This document shows positions 27,857 to 35,601 of a DNA stretch of 64,000 nt, piece after piece. The DNA is from Marinomonas aquimarina (GTDB lineage: Bacteria; Pseudomonadota; Gammaproteobacteria; Pseudomonadales; Marinomonadaceae). The stretch's first letter is position 1. Each line of letters begins with the position of its first letter. Made by a program: the position numbers and the translations under genes. The DNA lies in the NCBI RefSeq assembly GCF_900089755.1, contig NZ_FLOC01000003.1, positions 143,332 through 207,331 on the forward strand, given 5' to 3'. Under the pieces are notes generated by a model that was not told the origin of the DNA, ran no database searches, and saw only the letters and a list, made by a program, of their open reading frames with translations.

Positions 27857-28030
27857 TTATGCTAACCAACACGCTCGCCCCATCAAGCGTGTTCCTCGTT
27901 TCCGCCATGTAACAGACAAACCAAAAAGCAGCATACACTTCTGTGGACACTCTTGATTCTGCTTACTCTTTTTGAATACTAAAATGAAGCGGATTTTCGG
28001 AACAAAAATTGAAATAATGGATGCGAACAT
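27857..28030 (-). CDS. 57-residue small protein in the cas3-cas8e gap (candidate CreT-like toxin or leader peptide)
   Basis: This ORF is preceded by a near-perfect ribosome site (AGGAGGTGCCT then ATG), the strongest in the Cascade operon. It encodes a hydrophobic start FASIISIFVPKIRFILVF, a polar stretch with KKSKQNQECPQ, and an arginine-rich end TWRKRGTRLMGRACW. It lies 42 bp before cas8e on the same strand and downstream of the site matched by the mini-CRISPR spacer. No homologue is recognised. Position and size fit the toxin slot of CreTA modules, or a leader ORF coupled to cas8e. A second overlapping frame (28164-27979, 61 codons) has only a weak ribosome site. Functional status is inferred from the ribosome site and location only. 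Confidence 0.5.
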   Translation of the reverse strand: MFASIISIFVPKIRFILVFKKSKQNQECPQKCMLLFGLSVTWRKRGTRLMGRACWLA

Positions 28031-28063
28031 AGGCACCTCCTATATAGATTAAAATAAGGCGTA

Positions 28064-28076
28064 AGAGCATTGCTCT
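28064..28076. promoter_or_regulatory. Perfect 13-nt palindrome upstream of the 57-codon ORF
   Basis: AGAGCATTGCTCT is an exact inverted repeat with a single central base, 34 bp before the small ORF. It follows a TTGACT element on the minus strand. It could be an operator or part of a leader hairpin. Confidence 0.35.
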
Positions 28077-28208
28077 GTAAGTCAAAACCACCTAACATTA
28101 ATCTTGCTACGGATGTCAGCGGAGGTAGCTTTAGACACAATAAGCCGCCTTCGCTGCTCATCATTTGCTCACTATAACGACAACCAGCTTATCTCGCAAC
28201 AAAAAAAT

Positions 28209-28243
28209 AAGTTTAGAGCTTACTTTTCTACTATATAAAAATC
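28209..28243 (+). promoter_or_regulatory. Mini-CRISPR target site overlapping a promoter-like sequence
   Basis: AAG at 28209-28211 is followed by a protospacer-like segment (28212-28243) that matches the mini-CRISPR spacer in 22 of 32 positions, including the first 11 in a row (TTTAGAGCTTA). AAG on this side is the classical type I-E PAM. The same bases form a plus-strand promoter candidate, TTTAGA (28212-28217), 16 nt, TATAAA (28234-28239), that would transcribe the mini-CRISPR. The opposite strand is AT-rich with a -10-like TATAGT pointing to the small ORF and cas8e. Binding of Cascade here could therefore repress either direction. Confidence 0.75.
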
Positions 28244-28285
28244 TAAACAAGTTTATATCTTTTCTCTTTTCTTTTAGAATACACC

Positions 28286-28376
28286 TTGTTCCTGAGATCA
28301 ACTTGGGATCAACCGTTTAGAGCTTAGCCTTCGACTAAGAATGAAACACGTTCCCCACAATCGTGGGGACTTTCAC
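28286..28376 (+). CRISPR. One-spacer mini-CRISPR, CreA/CreR-like guide RNA gene
   Basis: Pseudo-repeat 1 (28286-28315, 30 nt) starts TTGTTCC and ends GGGATCAACCG, 10 of 11 identical to the array repeat end GGGATTAACCG. The crRNA 5' handle would be AUCAACCG. Its stem is kept by wobble and compensatory pairs (TCCTGAG/CTTGGGA, loop ATCAA). Pseudo-repeat 2 (28348-28376) starts ACGTTCCCC, and its stem is TCCCCAC/GTGGGGA with loop AATC. The segment between them (28316-28347) is exactly 32 nt, the I-E spacer length. The element is on the strand opposite to the cas genes, and its second repeat covers the cas3 stop codon. Degenerate repeats around one partially matching spacer are the known form of creA antitoxin RNAs and Cas-regulating RNAs. 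Confidence 0.82.
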
Positions 28377-31087
28377 CTCTCACCAAAACCAAACACATCA
28401 CTGTAACTAAAACTCGGATCGTCACTAGCTAGCCATGGCTGAAGGTATTTAGCACTTGGATAACGCGTTTCCAAAGCAAGCTTCTCTTCTTCACTGATTT
28501 GAGTCAGCTGATCCGCGAACTTACTTTTTAGCACCTTAAAAGTACTCAATGGCACGGCAAATTTAGGCTGGTCTGCATAAGGTACAAGCTCGCCTTTACT
28601 ATCTCGTTTAAGCAGTAAAATATTTTCGTATTCTAGGTTGCTGTAACGCGTACTGATATCCGTTTGATCGTCGTACCACTGCTGATTACTTTGCGTACTA
28701 TAACCATAGTTTTGCCACTGTAGGCGATTGAATTTAGCGGCGCTGACTTTACTCGCTTGTTCACCGCAGGCTTCTAATTCCGCTTTTTCTAGCGCTTTGG
28801 GGATCTGCATTTGAGCTTCTGAAGAGTACACAGCTTCAATTAGATCACGGGCTTTTTCTGGCATATGAATACCACCCAGCTCTCTTAATTTCTTCATTCC
28901 TAACCACAACCTACCGGGTGAGCGATATACCGCTTGGGCGCTAGGTAAAACCTCGCTAAGCCACTGCACACTGGGATCATCAGACCAAGCTGGTGCATGG
29001 ACGTACAGCAATGGGGCAGGTCGCGTATCGCGGATACCTAGCTCTCGTTCACGCTGAGCATTGCGCGTGTGGCGATGCAAACGCCCCGCTCGTTGAATCA
29101 GATCATCAATCAGGCAAAGATCCGAGATCATAAGATCGGCATCCGCATCTAAGCTTTCTTGAAAAACCTGTGTCGCCACTAGTACTTTGCCATGTCGGGC
29201 TGGAGCGTCACTGTGCTTACCAAACCAATTTAACACCTTGTGCTCGATGGCTTGACGATCACTTAACGCAAAACGACTGTGGAATAGAAGCGCATTGTCT
29301 GGATTATCCAATTGCTCGCGGATTTCAGTGTAAGCACTGATTGCGTCATCAACTGAGTTACGTATCCAGACAACACATTTACCAGCTTTTGCGGCTTGAA
29401 CAACCTTTTCAACGACCGTGTCTTTCTGATCAATAAAGTGCACAGCTACCGAACGGCTTACATCTTCTCGGCTATCTAGCGGCTGTTCTAGTAAAGGCTG
29501 CTCGCTAGAAAGCGAGACTTTAGTCGCTAAAGGAAAATGTGTTTGCTCTAGCTGTTTACCGGAGTGAGTCGAAGTGCTGAGCCAAATATCTGTAAGACGC
29601 TGACGCTGCTGTTGAGAAAGAGTCGCTGTTAATAAAATAGCGCTACAACCAAAATGCAGATGCAGTGATAGCAAACTTTCGAGCAGTTCAAACATGTATT
29701 CATCTGCTGCATGTACCTCATCGAATACCAATACTTTTCGATGCAGCCCCAGCAACCGCAAAGATTGATGACGACGCGGTAAAACTGCCAATAAAGTTTG
29801 ATCTATTGTGCCGACACCAATCGGTGCTAATAGAGCTTTCTTACGCGAATCCCCTAACCATTGGCTACATTGAGCGGTCGCGGTTTGATCATCGCAGGTA
29901 TAGCTGGTTTCACTGCTACCTTCAGACATGAGAGTCGCTTGAAACTGTTCATTCATATCTCGAGCGCCATGCGCTAAGACAATGCTCGGTAAAGCTGATT
30001 GATCTTGGTACATGGATGAATAATGATCGAGTACACGCTGATACATTGCATTAGAGGTCGCCATGGTTGGCAGACCAAAATAAAAGCCATCAGCAGCTCC
30101 TGCTTCGAGTAATCGATGCAATAACACTTGAGCAGCTTCGGTCTTACCGCTCCCAGTGATGTCCTCAAGGATAAAAAGCTGTGGGGAATCATCAATATCC
30201 ACACTTTCAGCCCACGCCTGCAAAGGCGTTGGTGAAAAGCCAAACTGAGCTTGCACTGATTGAAAAGGCTTGATCGAGGCACTACTATCCAATCTCGTGG
30301 CTTGCCAAGCGAGTTGGGCGCTTGCCAATGCCTCCTTCCAATAATCACCTAGAGCTTCAACGGGTACAGAGCGATACGGAAAATAGGCTCGATCAGACCC
30401 TATCCAGTCAGCTAACACGGCAACGCCTGCGAGCAACCAACTCACTTGCTTCAAACGCGCGCGCCATGAAGCATCGAGAAACTTTTCGAATGGAATTGAT
30501 GGCTTGATCAAATGATAAGCGCCTAAAACAAAAGACTTTGCCGCCGCAACATTGTGCTTTTGTATATAACGCTTTAAGTCGCTGGGCTTCTCAAATCGAA
30601 TCGGCTTTCCGTGATGCCCTAAGCTACACTCCATTAAGACTGAGAATGTTTCAAAAACTTGGGGTTCTTCGGCATCTGAAAGAGAGGTCGGAAATAGCTC
30701 TGCTAATTCTCTAAGCTCATGCCAGAAAAATAAGCCCAACTGATCATGGCGATGCTCTTTGCTGTTGTAGTGCCATGTAGGATTAGCATCGAAAAGAAAA
30801 CCAGTCTCATCCTTAAATAAGGCTTGAAAGGCCGATGCAAACTTACCTAAATCATGTAGCAGCAGACAAAAGATAAATAGCGAAATAAACGCCTCTTCAT
30901 CCAATTCAAGAAATGACGCGATATTCTTAGTTAATGCTTTGTTTTGAGTGAGTAAGACCTTTCCTACCGCCGCCACATCCAAGCAGTGAAACGGCAATAA
31001 ATGATAAGGATCGCCTTTGCTGTCTAGTTCATTCTTCTGGGCTTTACCCCAGTAGAAAAAATAACTTGCCACATTTGTCAGTTCCAT
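28373..31087 (-). CDS. cas3: Cas3 helicase-nuclease, type I-E
   Basis: The 904-residue effector recruited by Cascade to unwind and degrade target DNA. The N-terminal HD nuclease shows His34 (FHCLDVAA), the HD pair in LLLHDLGKFASAFQ and later ECSLGHHGKP. The SF2 helicase shows DITGSGKTEAAQ (motif I), FDEVHAADEYMFE (DEVH box), LLTATLSQQQ and DLIQRAGRLHRH (motif VI). The C-terminal domain is present and length is normal. The last codons overlap pseudo-repeat 2 of the mini-CRISPR. It is preceded by its own 113-bp intergenic region with a palindromic operator, so it can be controlled separately from the Cascade operon. Confidence 0.97.
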   Translation of the reverse strand: MELTNVASYFFYWGKAQKNELDSKGDPYHLLPFHCLDVAAVGKVLLTQNKALTKNIASFLELDEEAFISLFIFCLLLHDLGKFASAFQALFKDETGFLFDANPTWHYNSKEHRHDQLGLFFWHELRELAELFPTSLSDAEEPQVFETFSVLMECSLGHHGKPIRFEKPSDLKRYIQKHNVAAAKSFVLGAYHLIKPSIPFEKFLDASWRARLKQVSWLLAGVAVLADWIGSDRAYFPYRSVPVEALGDYWKEALASAQLAWQATRLDSSASIKPFQSVQAQFGFSPTPLQAWAESVDIDDSPQLFILEDITGSGKTEAAQVLLHRLLEAGAADGFYFGLPTMATSNAMYQRVLDHYSSMYQDQSALPSIVLAHGARDMNEQFQATLMSEGSSETSYTCDDQTATAQCSQWLGDSRKKALLAPIGVGTIDQTLLAVLPRRHQSLRLLGLHRKVLVFDEVHAADEYMFELLESLLSLHLHFGCSAILLTATLSQQQRQRLTDIWLSTSTHSGKQLEQTHFPLATKVSLSSEQPLLEQPLDSREDVSRSVAVHFIDQKDTVVEKVVQAAKAGKCVVWIRNSVDDAISAYTEIREQLDNPDNALLFHSRFALSDRQAIEHKVLNWFGKHSDAPARHGKVLVATQVFQESLDADADLMISDLCLIDDLIQRAGRLHRHTRNAQRERELGIRDTRPAPLLYVHAPAWSDDPSVQWLSEVLPSAQAVYRSPGRLWLGMKKLRELGGIHMPEKARDLIEAVYSSEAQMQIPKALEKAELEACGEQASKVSAAKFNRLQWQNYGYSTQSNQQWYDDQTDISTRYSNLEYENILLLKRDSKGELVPYADQPKFAVPLSTFKVLKSKFADQLTQISEEEKLALETRYPSAKYLQPWLASDDPSFSYSDVFGFGER

Positions 31088-31155
31088 CGATCTAGCCCTC
31101 GTTCATTTCCCTTCACTTTAACCCCTTTTTCACCCATCACAACCCTGTACATTTG

Positions 31156-31180
31156 CACACGTTAACTGAGTTAACAGGTG
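31156..31180. promoter_or_regulatory. 25-bp palindromic operator upstream of cas3
   Basis: The core GTTAACTGAGTTAAC (31161-31175) is a perfect inverted repeat around one base, flanked after a 2-nt gap on each side by CAC and GTG, which also pair. It lies about 70 bp before the cas3 start and just after the WYL gene. It is the natural candidate site for the WYL regulator. Confidence 0.65.
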
Positions 31181-31200
31181 TTTGCGCTGCAGCAATCTAC

Positions 31201-32052
31201 CTAGTCATAAAGCCATGGTTTGATGTCAGCGTAGTTAACACATACCAGTTGCTGGGCTTGGGGATTCACTTCGAGCATTTTGGTTTTGATCTGTAGATCG
31301 TCGAGGGTGTATTTGACTAAAGCACCAGTTGTGGCGATGACAAGTTGGCCATTTTGCATGCCGTAGTCGTGTTCGATAATGGCTTTTTGTTGTGAGGTAA
31401 GGCGTTGGTCAGGCTCAAGGATAATCTCTACTGGTGCGCTCCAAGCTTGATCGTCTTTTGCAGTGAAAGTGGCGGGCGTACCGTCGAAGTCGACACTAAT
31501 AAATCGGCTTAAGACAAAGTCACGAAAGTCGCGCGCGTGTTCACAGTAAGCACGTACATGCCAGCGGTTAGCCGCTTTGACAAAGGTGTGCGGATAAAGG
31601 ATACGCTCTTGGGCGGCGCTACCACTGATAGAGAGATAGTTGGCATCGGCTGCTGTGCCGCTATCCAAGGCTTGGATCAGCGGACGCATGATTTCTGGTG
31701 CGACAAAGCGGCGCGGCATCACAATACGCGTGACACCTTGGGTCTCAGAGACTTGTGTATCGTGGCTACGATTGGGAAACAACCCCAGCTGGCGCCAGTC
31801 TAGGTATTCATCAATGGCACCAGAAATATAGTGTGGCGTATGAAAAACAGGCGCATGAAAGGCCTTACTAGACGCTTGATAATCGACCGGTAAACCTGTT
31901 TCGGTGTGGTAGGTTTTGATCCATTTTCCGGCGGTTTGACGGGTAACGGCGAAGAGTTCGGTGATGGCACGGGAGTTGATGTGCCCTTCCCAGTACAGCA
32001 GTAATTCAATCAGCCAATTGGGATTCGGTGTGCCCCATTGTTTTATGTCCAT
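31201..32052 (-). CDS. WYL-domain transcriptional regulator next to cas3
   Basis: A 283-residue protein with an N-terminal winged helix-turn-helix (about 10-60, INSRAITELFAVTRQTAGKW) and a WYL ligand-sensing domain (about 125-205, with the typical RILYPHTFVKAANRWHVRAY and RDFRDFVLSRF), plus a C-terminal extension. The layout resembles BrxR/CapW-type regulators found beside phage-defence systems; these are known to repress defence operons and respond to ligands or DNA damage products. It is transcribed toward cas3 and is probably the switch of this locus. AAGGAG lies 10 nt before the ATG. Confidence 0.85.
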   Translation of the reverse strand: MDIKQWGTPNPNWLIELLLYWEGHINSRAITELFAVTRQTAGKWIKTYHTETGLPVDYQASSKAFHAPVFHTPHYISGAIDEYLDWRQLGLFPNRSHDTQVSETQGVTRIVMPRRFVAPEIMRPLIQALDSGTAADANYLSISGSAAQERILYPHTFVKAANRWHVRAYCEHARDFRDFVLSRFISVDFDGTPATFTAKDDQAWSAPVEIILEPDQRLTSQQKAIIEHDYGMQNGQLVIATTGALVKYTLDDLQIKTKMLEVNPQAQQLVCVNYADIKPWLYD

Positions 32053-32188
32053 ATAAACAAGCTCCTTTTAAGTCATAAATACTACCAAAACTTAAAGAAG
32101 ATGAGACATAGAAAAGTCACCTAACCAGCCATAACCAGATAGTTTCACCAAACCATCATATAGTCTTTTCAATATACGCCCCACCAAT

Positions 32189-33406
32189 TTACCCATTTAT
32201 GCCCGACAATATATTCATTGCCCAGCTGCGGCTTTCTAAGTAATAGCGGTTAAGCTTTTCGACTGTCTTGTCACTGGCCGAATGCAGGTCGGCCTTTTCA
32301 AACGTCTGTACCAACGTCAGGATACTGCCTAGCTTCCCTTTACGGGCGACCAAAGCATGGTACGTGTCCTCTTTCAGCGGCAGTTGATCACATATCTGTT
32401 TAATATTTTGATCCAGCATAATATCGGCAAGTGACAGCAGGCCTACCAGAAAGGCCTCATCTGGATTGGCTTTAAACTCATGCTCAGCTAAAGCCTGGCA
32501 CATAGCCGCTCGGGTCAATACCCTTGGCAGTAATAACATTTTGCACGGATGATCGTTTGCCAACACCAGCGTACTCACCAGAGTACGCAGCTTGTTGATA
32601 CCTAAAATTCTAATCGCTTGATGCAAATCGCTGACGGTTTTTACTTGCTTGTAGTCTGGCGTTCTAATCATTCTTAAAAGTCGGATCACCAACTGTGGTT
32701 CAAGCATCACCATTTGTTCGACTTTTTTCAGGTTCACATCTTCTTGGTAGAGTTCCTGCAGTATCTCCAACAAAGTATTGGTGTTGCCGCTGCGTTGCAC
32801 CGCGGTAGCACTTTTGATTTCGGGCTTAGCGTAAAAATATCCTTGAAACAGGCTAAAGCCCATCTTCTTGCAACGTTCAAACGTGGCCAAATCTTCTACT
32901 TTTTCCGCCAGCAGCTGTATCCCTTTATCAAGGTACAAACGAATGGTGTCTGTGGACTGAGGCATCAACATATCCAATTTGATGATGTCCGCCACGTCCA
33001 AAAGCGGCCGAGTACTATCGTTCAATACAAAGTCGTCGAGGGCGATCTGATAGCCTAATGACTTAACGTGTTGCAGAGCGACTATGACTTCCGGGTCCCC
33101 TTCAACGCTTTCGAGTACCTCAACCACCACCTGATCTGGATAAGGCGGCAATAAATCAGGCTTTAATAACCATTCACGTGGCGCATTAAAAAACAGCTTT
33201 CCCGCACCGCATAGGTTTTCGATGCCCGTTTCATAAAACGCCGCATTACAAGCCCTTGCTGTTGCCATTTGCTGGTCATCAATGGTCGCAGTGGTCATGG
33301 ATGAGGCGGCACGATAAAGCAGCTCATCCGCAACATGAACCATGTCAGCATTGCAGATCGGCTGTAGAGCAATACAATAGGTTTGTGATTGGGGCGCATT
33401 GGACAC
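32189..33406 (-). CDS. EAL-HDOD signalling protein (degenerate EAL)
   Basis: A 405-residue protein. The N-terminal EAL-like domain (about 10-200) has ADELLYR in place of EALxR, keeps VEVLESV, ALDDF, IKLDML and AEKVED, and ends in GYFYAKPE. The C-terminal HDOD domain (about 205-400) includes RLLRMIRTPDYKQVKTVSDL and LVSTLVLAND. YuxH/CdgJ-type EAL-HDOD proteins usually lack phosphodiesterase activity and act as signalling adaptors. It sits upstream of the WYL-cas3 genes, but a 136-bp gap makes a shared operon uncertain. Confidence 0.9.
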   Translation of the reverse strand: MSNAPQSQTYCIALQPICNADMVHVADELLYRAASSMTTATIDDQQMATARACNAAFYETGIENLCGAGKLFFNAPREWLLKPDLLPPYPDQVVVEVLESVEGDPEVIVALQHVKSLGYQIALDDFVLNDSTRPLLDVADIIKLDMLMPQSTDTIRLYLDKGIQLLAEKVEDLATFERCKKMGFSLFQGYFYAKPEIKSATAVQRSGNTNTLLEILQELYQEDVNLKKVEQMVMLEPQLVIRLLRMIRTPDYKQVKTVSDLHQAIRILGINKLRTLVSTLVLANDHPCKMLLLPRVLTRAAMCQALAEHEFKANPDEAFLVGLLSLADIMLDQNIKQICDQLPLKEDTYHALVARKGKLGSILTLVQTFEKADLHSASDKTVEKLNRYYLESRSWAMNILSGING

Positions 33407-33572
33407 GAGAAAACTCCATTACTGAATTTTGAGCATATAGGCTCAGCACAATAAAACGCTCAATAGGATTATCCTAACCCAGTTTGGATGCGCTTTATTT
33501 TAGCCGCTATTATCTACGGCTTGAGCAATTTAGAAAACTACCTTAATCAACCTATTATAACCCCTTAGTAAA

Positions 33573-34268
33573 ATGTCTAACCAACCAAAACAAAAAATCG
33601 TTGTCTTTACTGGCGCAGGCATCAGTGTCGAAAGCGGTATTGAAACCAACCGCAGTGATACCGGTCTCTGGCACAAACATGACATCCGCGAAGTGTGTCA
33701 TCCAGACGGCTGGCAACGTAACCCAGAAAAAGTCTTGGACTTTTACAATCAACGTCGCCAAGAAATCGGCAACGCCCAACCCAATGAAGCGCACCTCGCT
33801 ATTGCACAACTAGAGTCCCGCTACGATGTCACCGTCATCACCCAAAACGTGGACGATTTACATGAACGCGCAGGCTCCAGTAAGGTGTTGCACCTGCATG
33901 GCGAAGCCACCAAAGTTCGCGGTGACTCTGGCAGTGATTATCATCTATACGACATCGGCTATAGTGAAGTAAACCTAGGGCAGCTATGTGAAAGCGGCTT
34001 TCAGCTACGCCCACATATTGTCTGGTTTGCAGAAGAACCTTTTTATATAGAAGAGTCCATCGAGCTGTTTGCTGAGGCAGACAAGGTACTTGTGGTAGGC
34101 ACATCACTACAAGTTCAACCTGCCGCCAGCTTGGTTTTATTCGCCCACAGCGCCACAGATCGTTACATCGTAGATCCTAGCACTATGACACCGCCGAAGA
34201 AATTCGATCATTTAAGAGGTAGCGCCAGTGATATGGTGCCGAGATTGGTGCAGAGCTGGTTGGCATGA
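33573..34268 (+). CDS. SIR2-family NAD-dependent deacylase lacking the zinc cysteines
   Basis: A 231-residue sirtuin. The NAD-binding motifs are FTGAGISVESGIETNRSDTG, TQNVDDLHERAG and the catalytic His in LHLHGEATK, then RPHIVWFAEEP and VVGTSLQVQPAASLV. Unlike most CobB proteins there is no CxxC pair in the small domain, and the usual GIPxFR is GIETNR, so this is an atypical member. The substrate may differ from acetyl or succinyl lysine. A weak ribosome site precedes the ATG. Confidence 0.88.
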   Translation: MSNQPKQKIVVFTGAGISVESGIETNRSDTGLWHKHDIREVCHPDGWQRNPEKVLDFYNQRRQEIGNAQPNEAHLAIAQLESRYDVTVITQNVDDLHERAGSSKVLHLHGEATKVRGDSGSDYHLYDIGYSEVNLGQLCESGFQLRPHIVWFAEEPFYIEESIELFAEADKVLVVGTSLQVQPAASLVLFAHSATDRYIVDPSTMTPPKKFDHLRGSASDMVPRLVQSWLA

Positions 34269-34321
34269 TAATAAATCGGAGGAATTTAACCGGCACTGTT
34301 AAATTCCCCCGAGCATAGACA

Positions 34322-34636
34322 CTAGCTCATCGCCAGAAACACTTGATTCCCTTCTGTACGGGTAGCGTAAGTCTTAATATCTTCAGTAAGCGGCTCGCTC
34401 ATTGCCTTACCACTTTTGACACAAAATCGGCCTTGGTGTAATGGGCACTCAATTTCACCATCCTCTAAGAAGCCATCGCTCAATAACGCATGACCGTGTG
34501 TACACAGGTTGTCTGTGGCAAACACTTCACCATCGACTTTGTACAAAGCGATATTCTGACCGCTGACATTTACGCCAATCACATCGTCTTCTGGGATATC
34601 GTCGATATTGATGATTTCAATCCAGTTATTACTCAT
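34322..34636 (-). CDS. Rieske [2Fe-2S] ferredoxin of a ring-hydroxylating dioxygenase type
   Basis: A 104-residue protein. The cluster ligands are in CTHGHALLS and CPLHQGRFCV. The length and the end YATRTEGNQVFLAM match small ferredoxins that feed electrons to aromatic-ring dioxygenases. Immediately upstream on the same strand is a truncated dioxygenase small-subunit gene, so this looks like the surviving part of a decayed catabolic operon. GAGAG lies before the ATG. Confidence 0.9.
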   Translation of the reverse strand: MSNNWIEIINIDDIPEDDVIGVNVSGQNIALYKVDGEVFATDNLCTHGHALLSDGFLEDGEIECPLHQGRFCVKSGKAMSEPLTEDIKTYATRTEGNQVFLAMS

Positions 34637-34694
34637 TATTTATCTCTCTTTGTTCGGTTCGCGAATCACTAGCACCGCGGATTTACGTTGAAGC

Positions 34695-34979
34695 CTAGAT
34701 GGGATAGATCATGGAATTGAGCACCATTTCATTGTCGAAAATACAATGCCGAGATTCGATCTTGAGCCCCTGTTCCGTCACTCGGATACGATCTTGATAG
34801 CGCCCGACATTGTACACTTCGGCGATGCCATCACTCTTAGTGCGAAATACAGTGTAATTGGCTTGCGCCACAATTAAGGAGTCAGACTCATCAATAATCA
34901 GTGGTGACGACACCATGTGCAGCTGGGTATAAGGGTCGTGGTAGATAGTGACATGGTACCTAGATTGGTGAAAAGCTGA
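34695..34979 (-). pseudogene. Truncated aromatic-ring-hydroxylating dioxygenase beta subunit
   Basis: The open frame after an in-frame TAG (34980-34982) reads RYHVTIYHDPYTQLHMVSSP, then VAQANYTVFRTKSDG, AEVYNVGRYQDRIRV and the end DNEMVLNSMIYPI. This is the C-terminal half of a dioxygenase beta (NTF2-fold) subunit of about 160-180 residues. The N-terminal half and the catalytic alpha subunit are absent; upstream DNA is AT-rich and unrelated. It could be read from an internal ATG (34916), but a functional protein is unlikely. Confidence 0.8.
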
Positions 34980-35315
34980 CTAATCTAGTCCCAGCAAAAA
35001 ATATCGGATAACCACTTACGTACTTCTTATGCAAAAGCTCGACCTTATTCAATAAAAACCATTTAATTCAACCAAACACCCTAAAAAAAGAGTCTAAACA
35101 CTTGCATATGATATAAAAACGAAATAAAGCTATCTTTTCCTTCAGATCAGCGTATAGTGCCCCTAGCTCTTAAACATGAGCTATTTTTGAAATTTTAGAT
35201 CAAGTCTCTCCTCAGTTTTATTTCGATTCTTTCGTCACACGACTCTAGCAGTAACTTATAATTTATATTCCCAAATAGCCTCGTTTTCGATCATGAAAAA
35301 TATATCGAGGTAATT
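34980..35315. promoter_or_regulatory. 336-bp AT-rich region upstream of the cold-shock gene
   Basis: No gene is seen. A -10-like TATAGT at 35153-35158 would give an mRNA leader of about 150 nt before the cold-shock ORF, in line with the long 5' leaders of cspA-type genes. The exact promoter is not certain. Confidence 0.4.
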
Positions 35316-35528
35316 ATGTCTACAAAAAACACCGGCTCTGTTAAATGGTTCAACGATACTAAAGGCTTTGGCTTTATCTCACCTGAAAATGGTGGCCCAG
35401 ACCTATTCGTTCACTTTAAGTCGATCGTATCAGAAGGCTTTAAAAGCCTAGCAGAAGGCCAAAAAGTTTCCTTCAACATTGAGTCTAGCGCTAAAGGCAA
35501 CAATGCTATCAATGTTCAGGCTATCTGA
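35316..35528 (+). CDS. Cold-shock domain protein (CspA family)
   Basis: A 70-residue single-domain RNA chaperone. It has both RNA-binding motifs, KGFGFI and DLFVHF, in the context [20 protein letters not shown]. The length matches CspA. CGAGG precedes the ATG. It is followed 73 bp later by a small basic protein on the same strand. Confidence 0.96.
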   Translation: MSTKNTGSVKWFNDTKGFGFISPENGGPDLFVHFKSIVSEGFKSLAEGQKVSFNIESSAKGNNAINVQAI

Positions 35529-35601
35529 GCCAAAATCTTAGCTTTAGCTTCGTCTTTTATCGAGACGAAACTCCCCTCTATTCAATCTAACGGAGATAAT
35601 C

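Noticed and set aside
27979..28164. 61-codon ORF in the cas3-cas8e gap overlapping the 57-codon ORF in another frame
   Set aside because: Its ATG has only a weak ribosome site and no recognisable homology. An ARLML segment resembling Cas6e is too short to mean anything. It may still be a leader ORF.
28350..28370. Hairpin at the cas3 end read as the cas3 terminator
   Set aside because: On the minus strand the stem is not followed by a T run (GAACGTG follows), and the same bases form a repeat-like unit in exact 32-nt spacing with another repeat-like unit. A CRISPR-derived origin explains it better.
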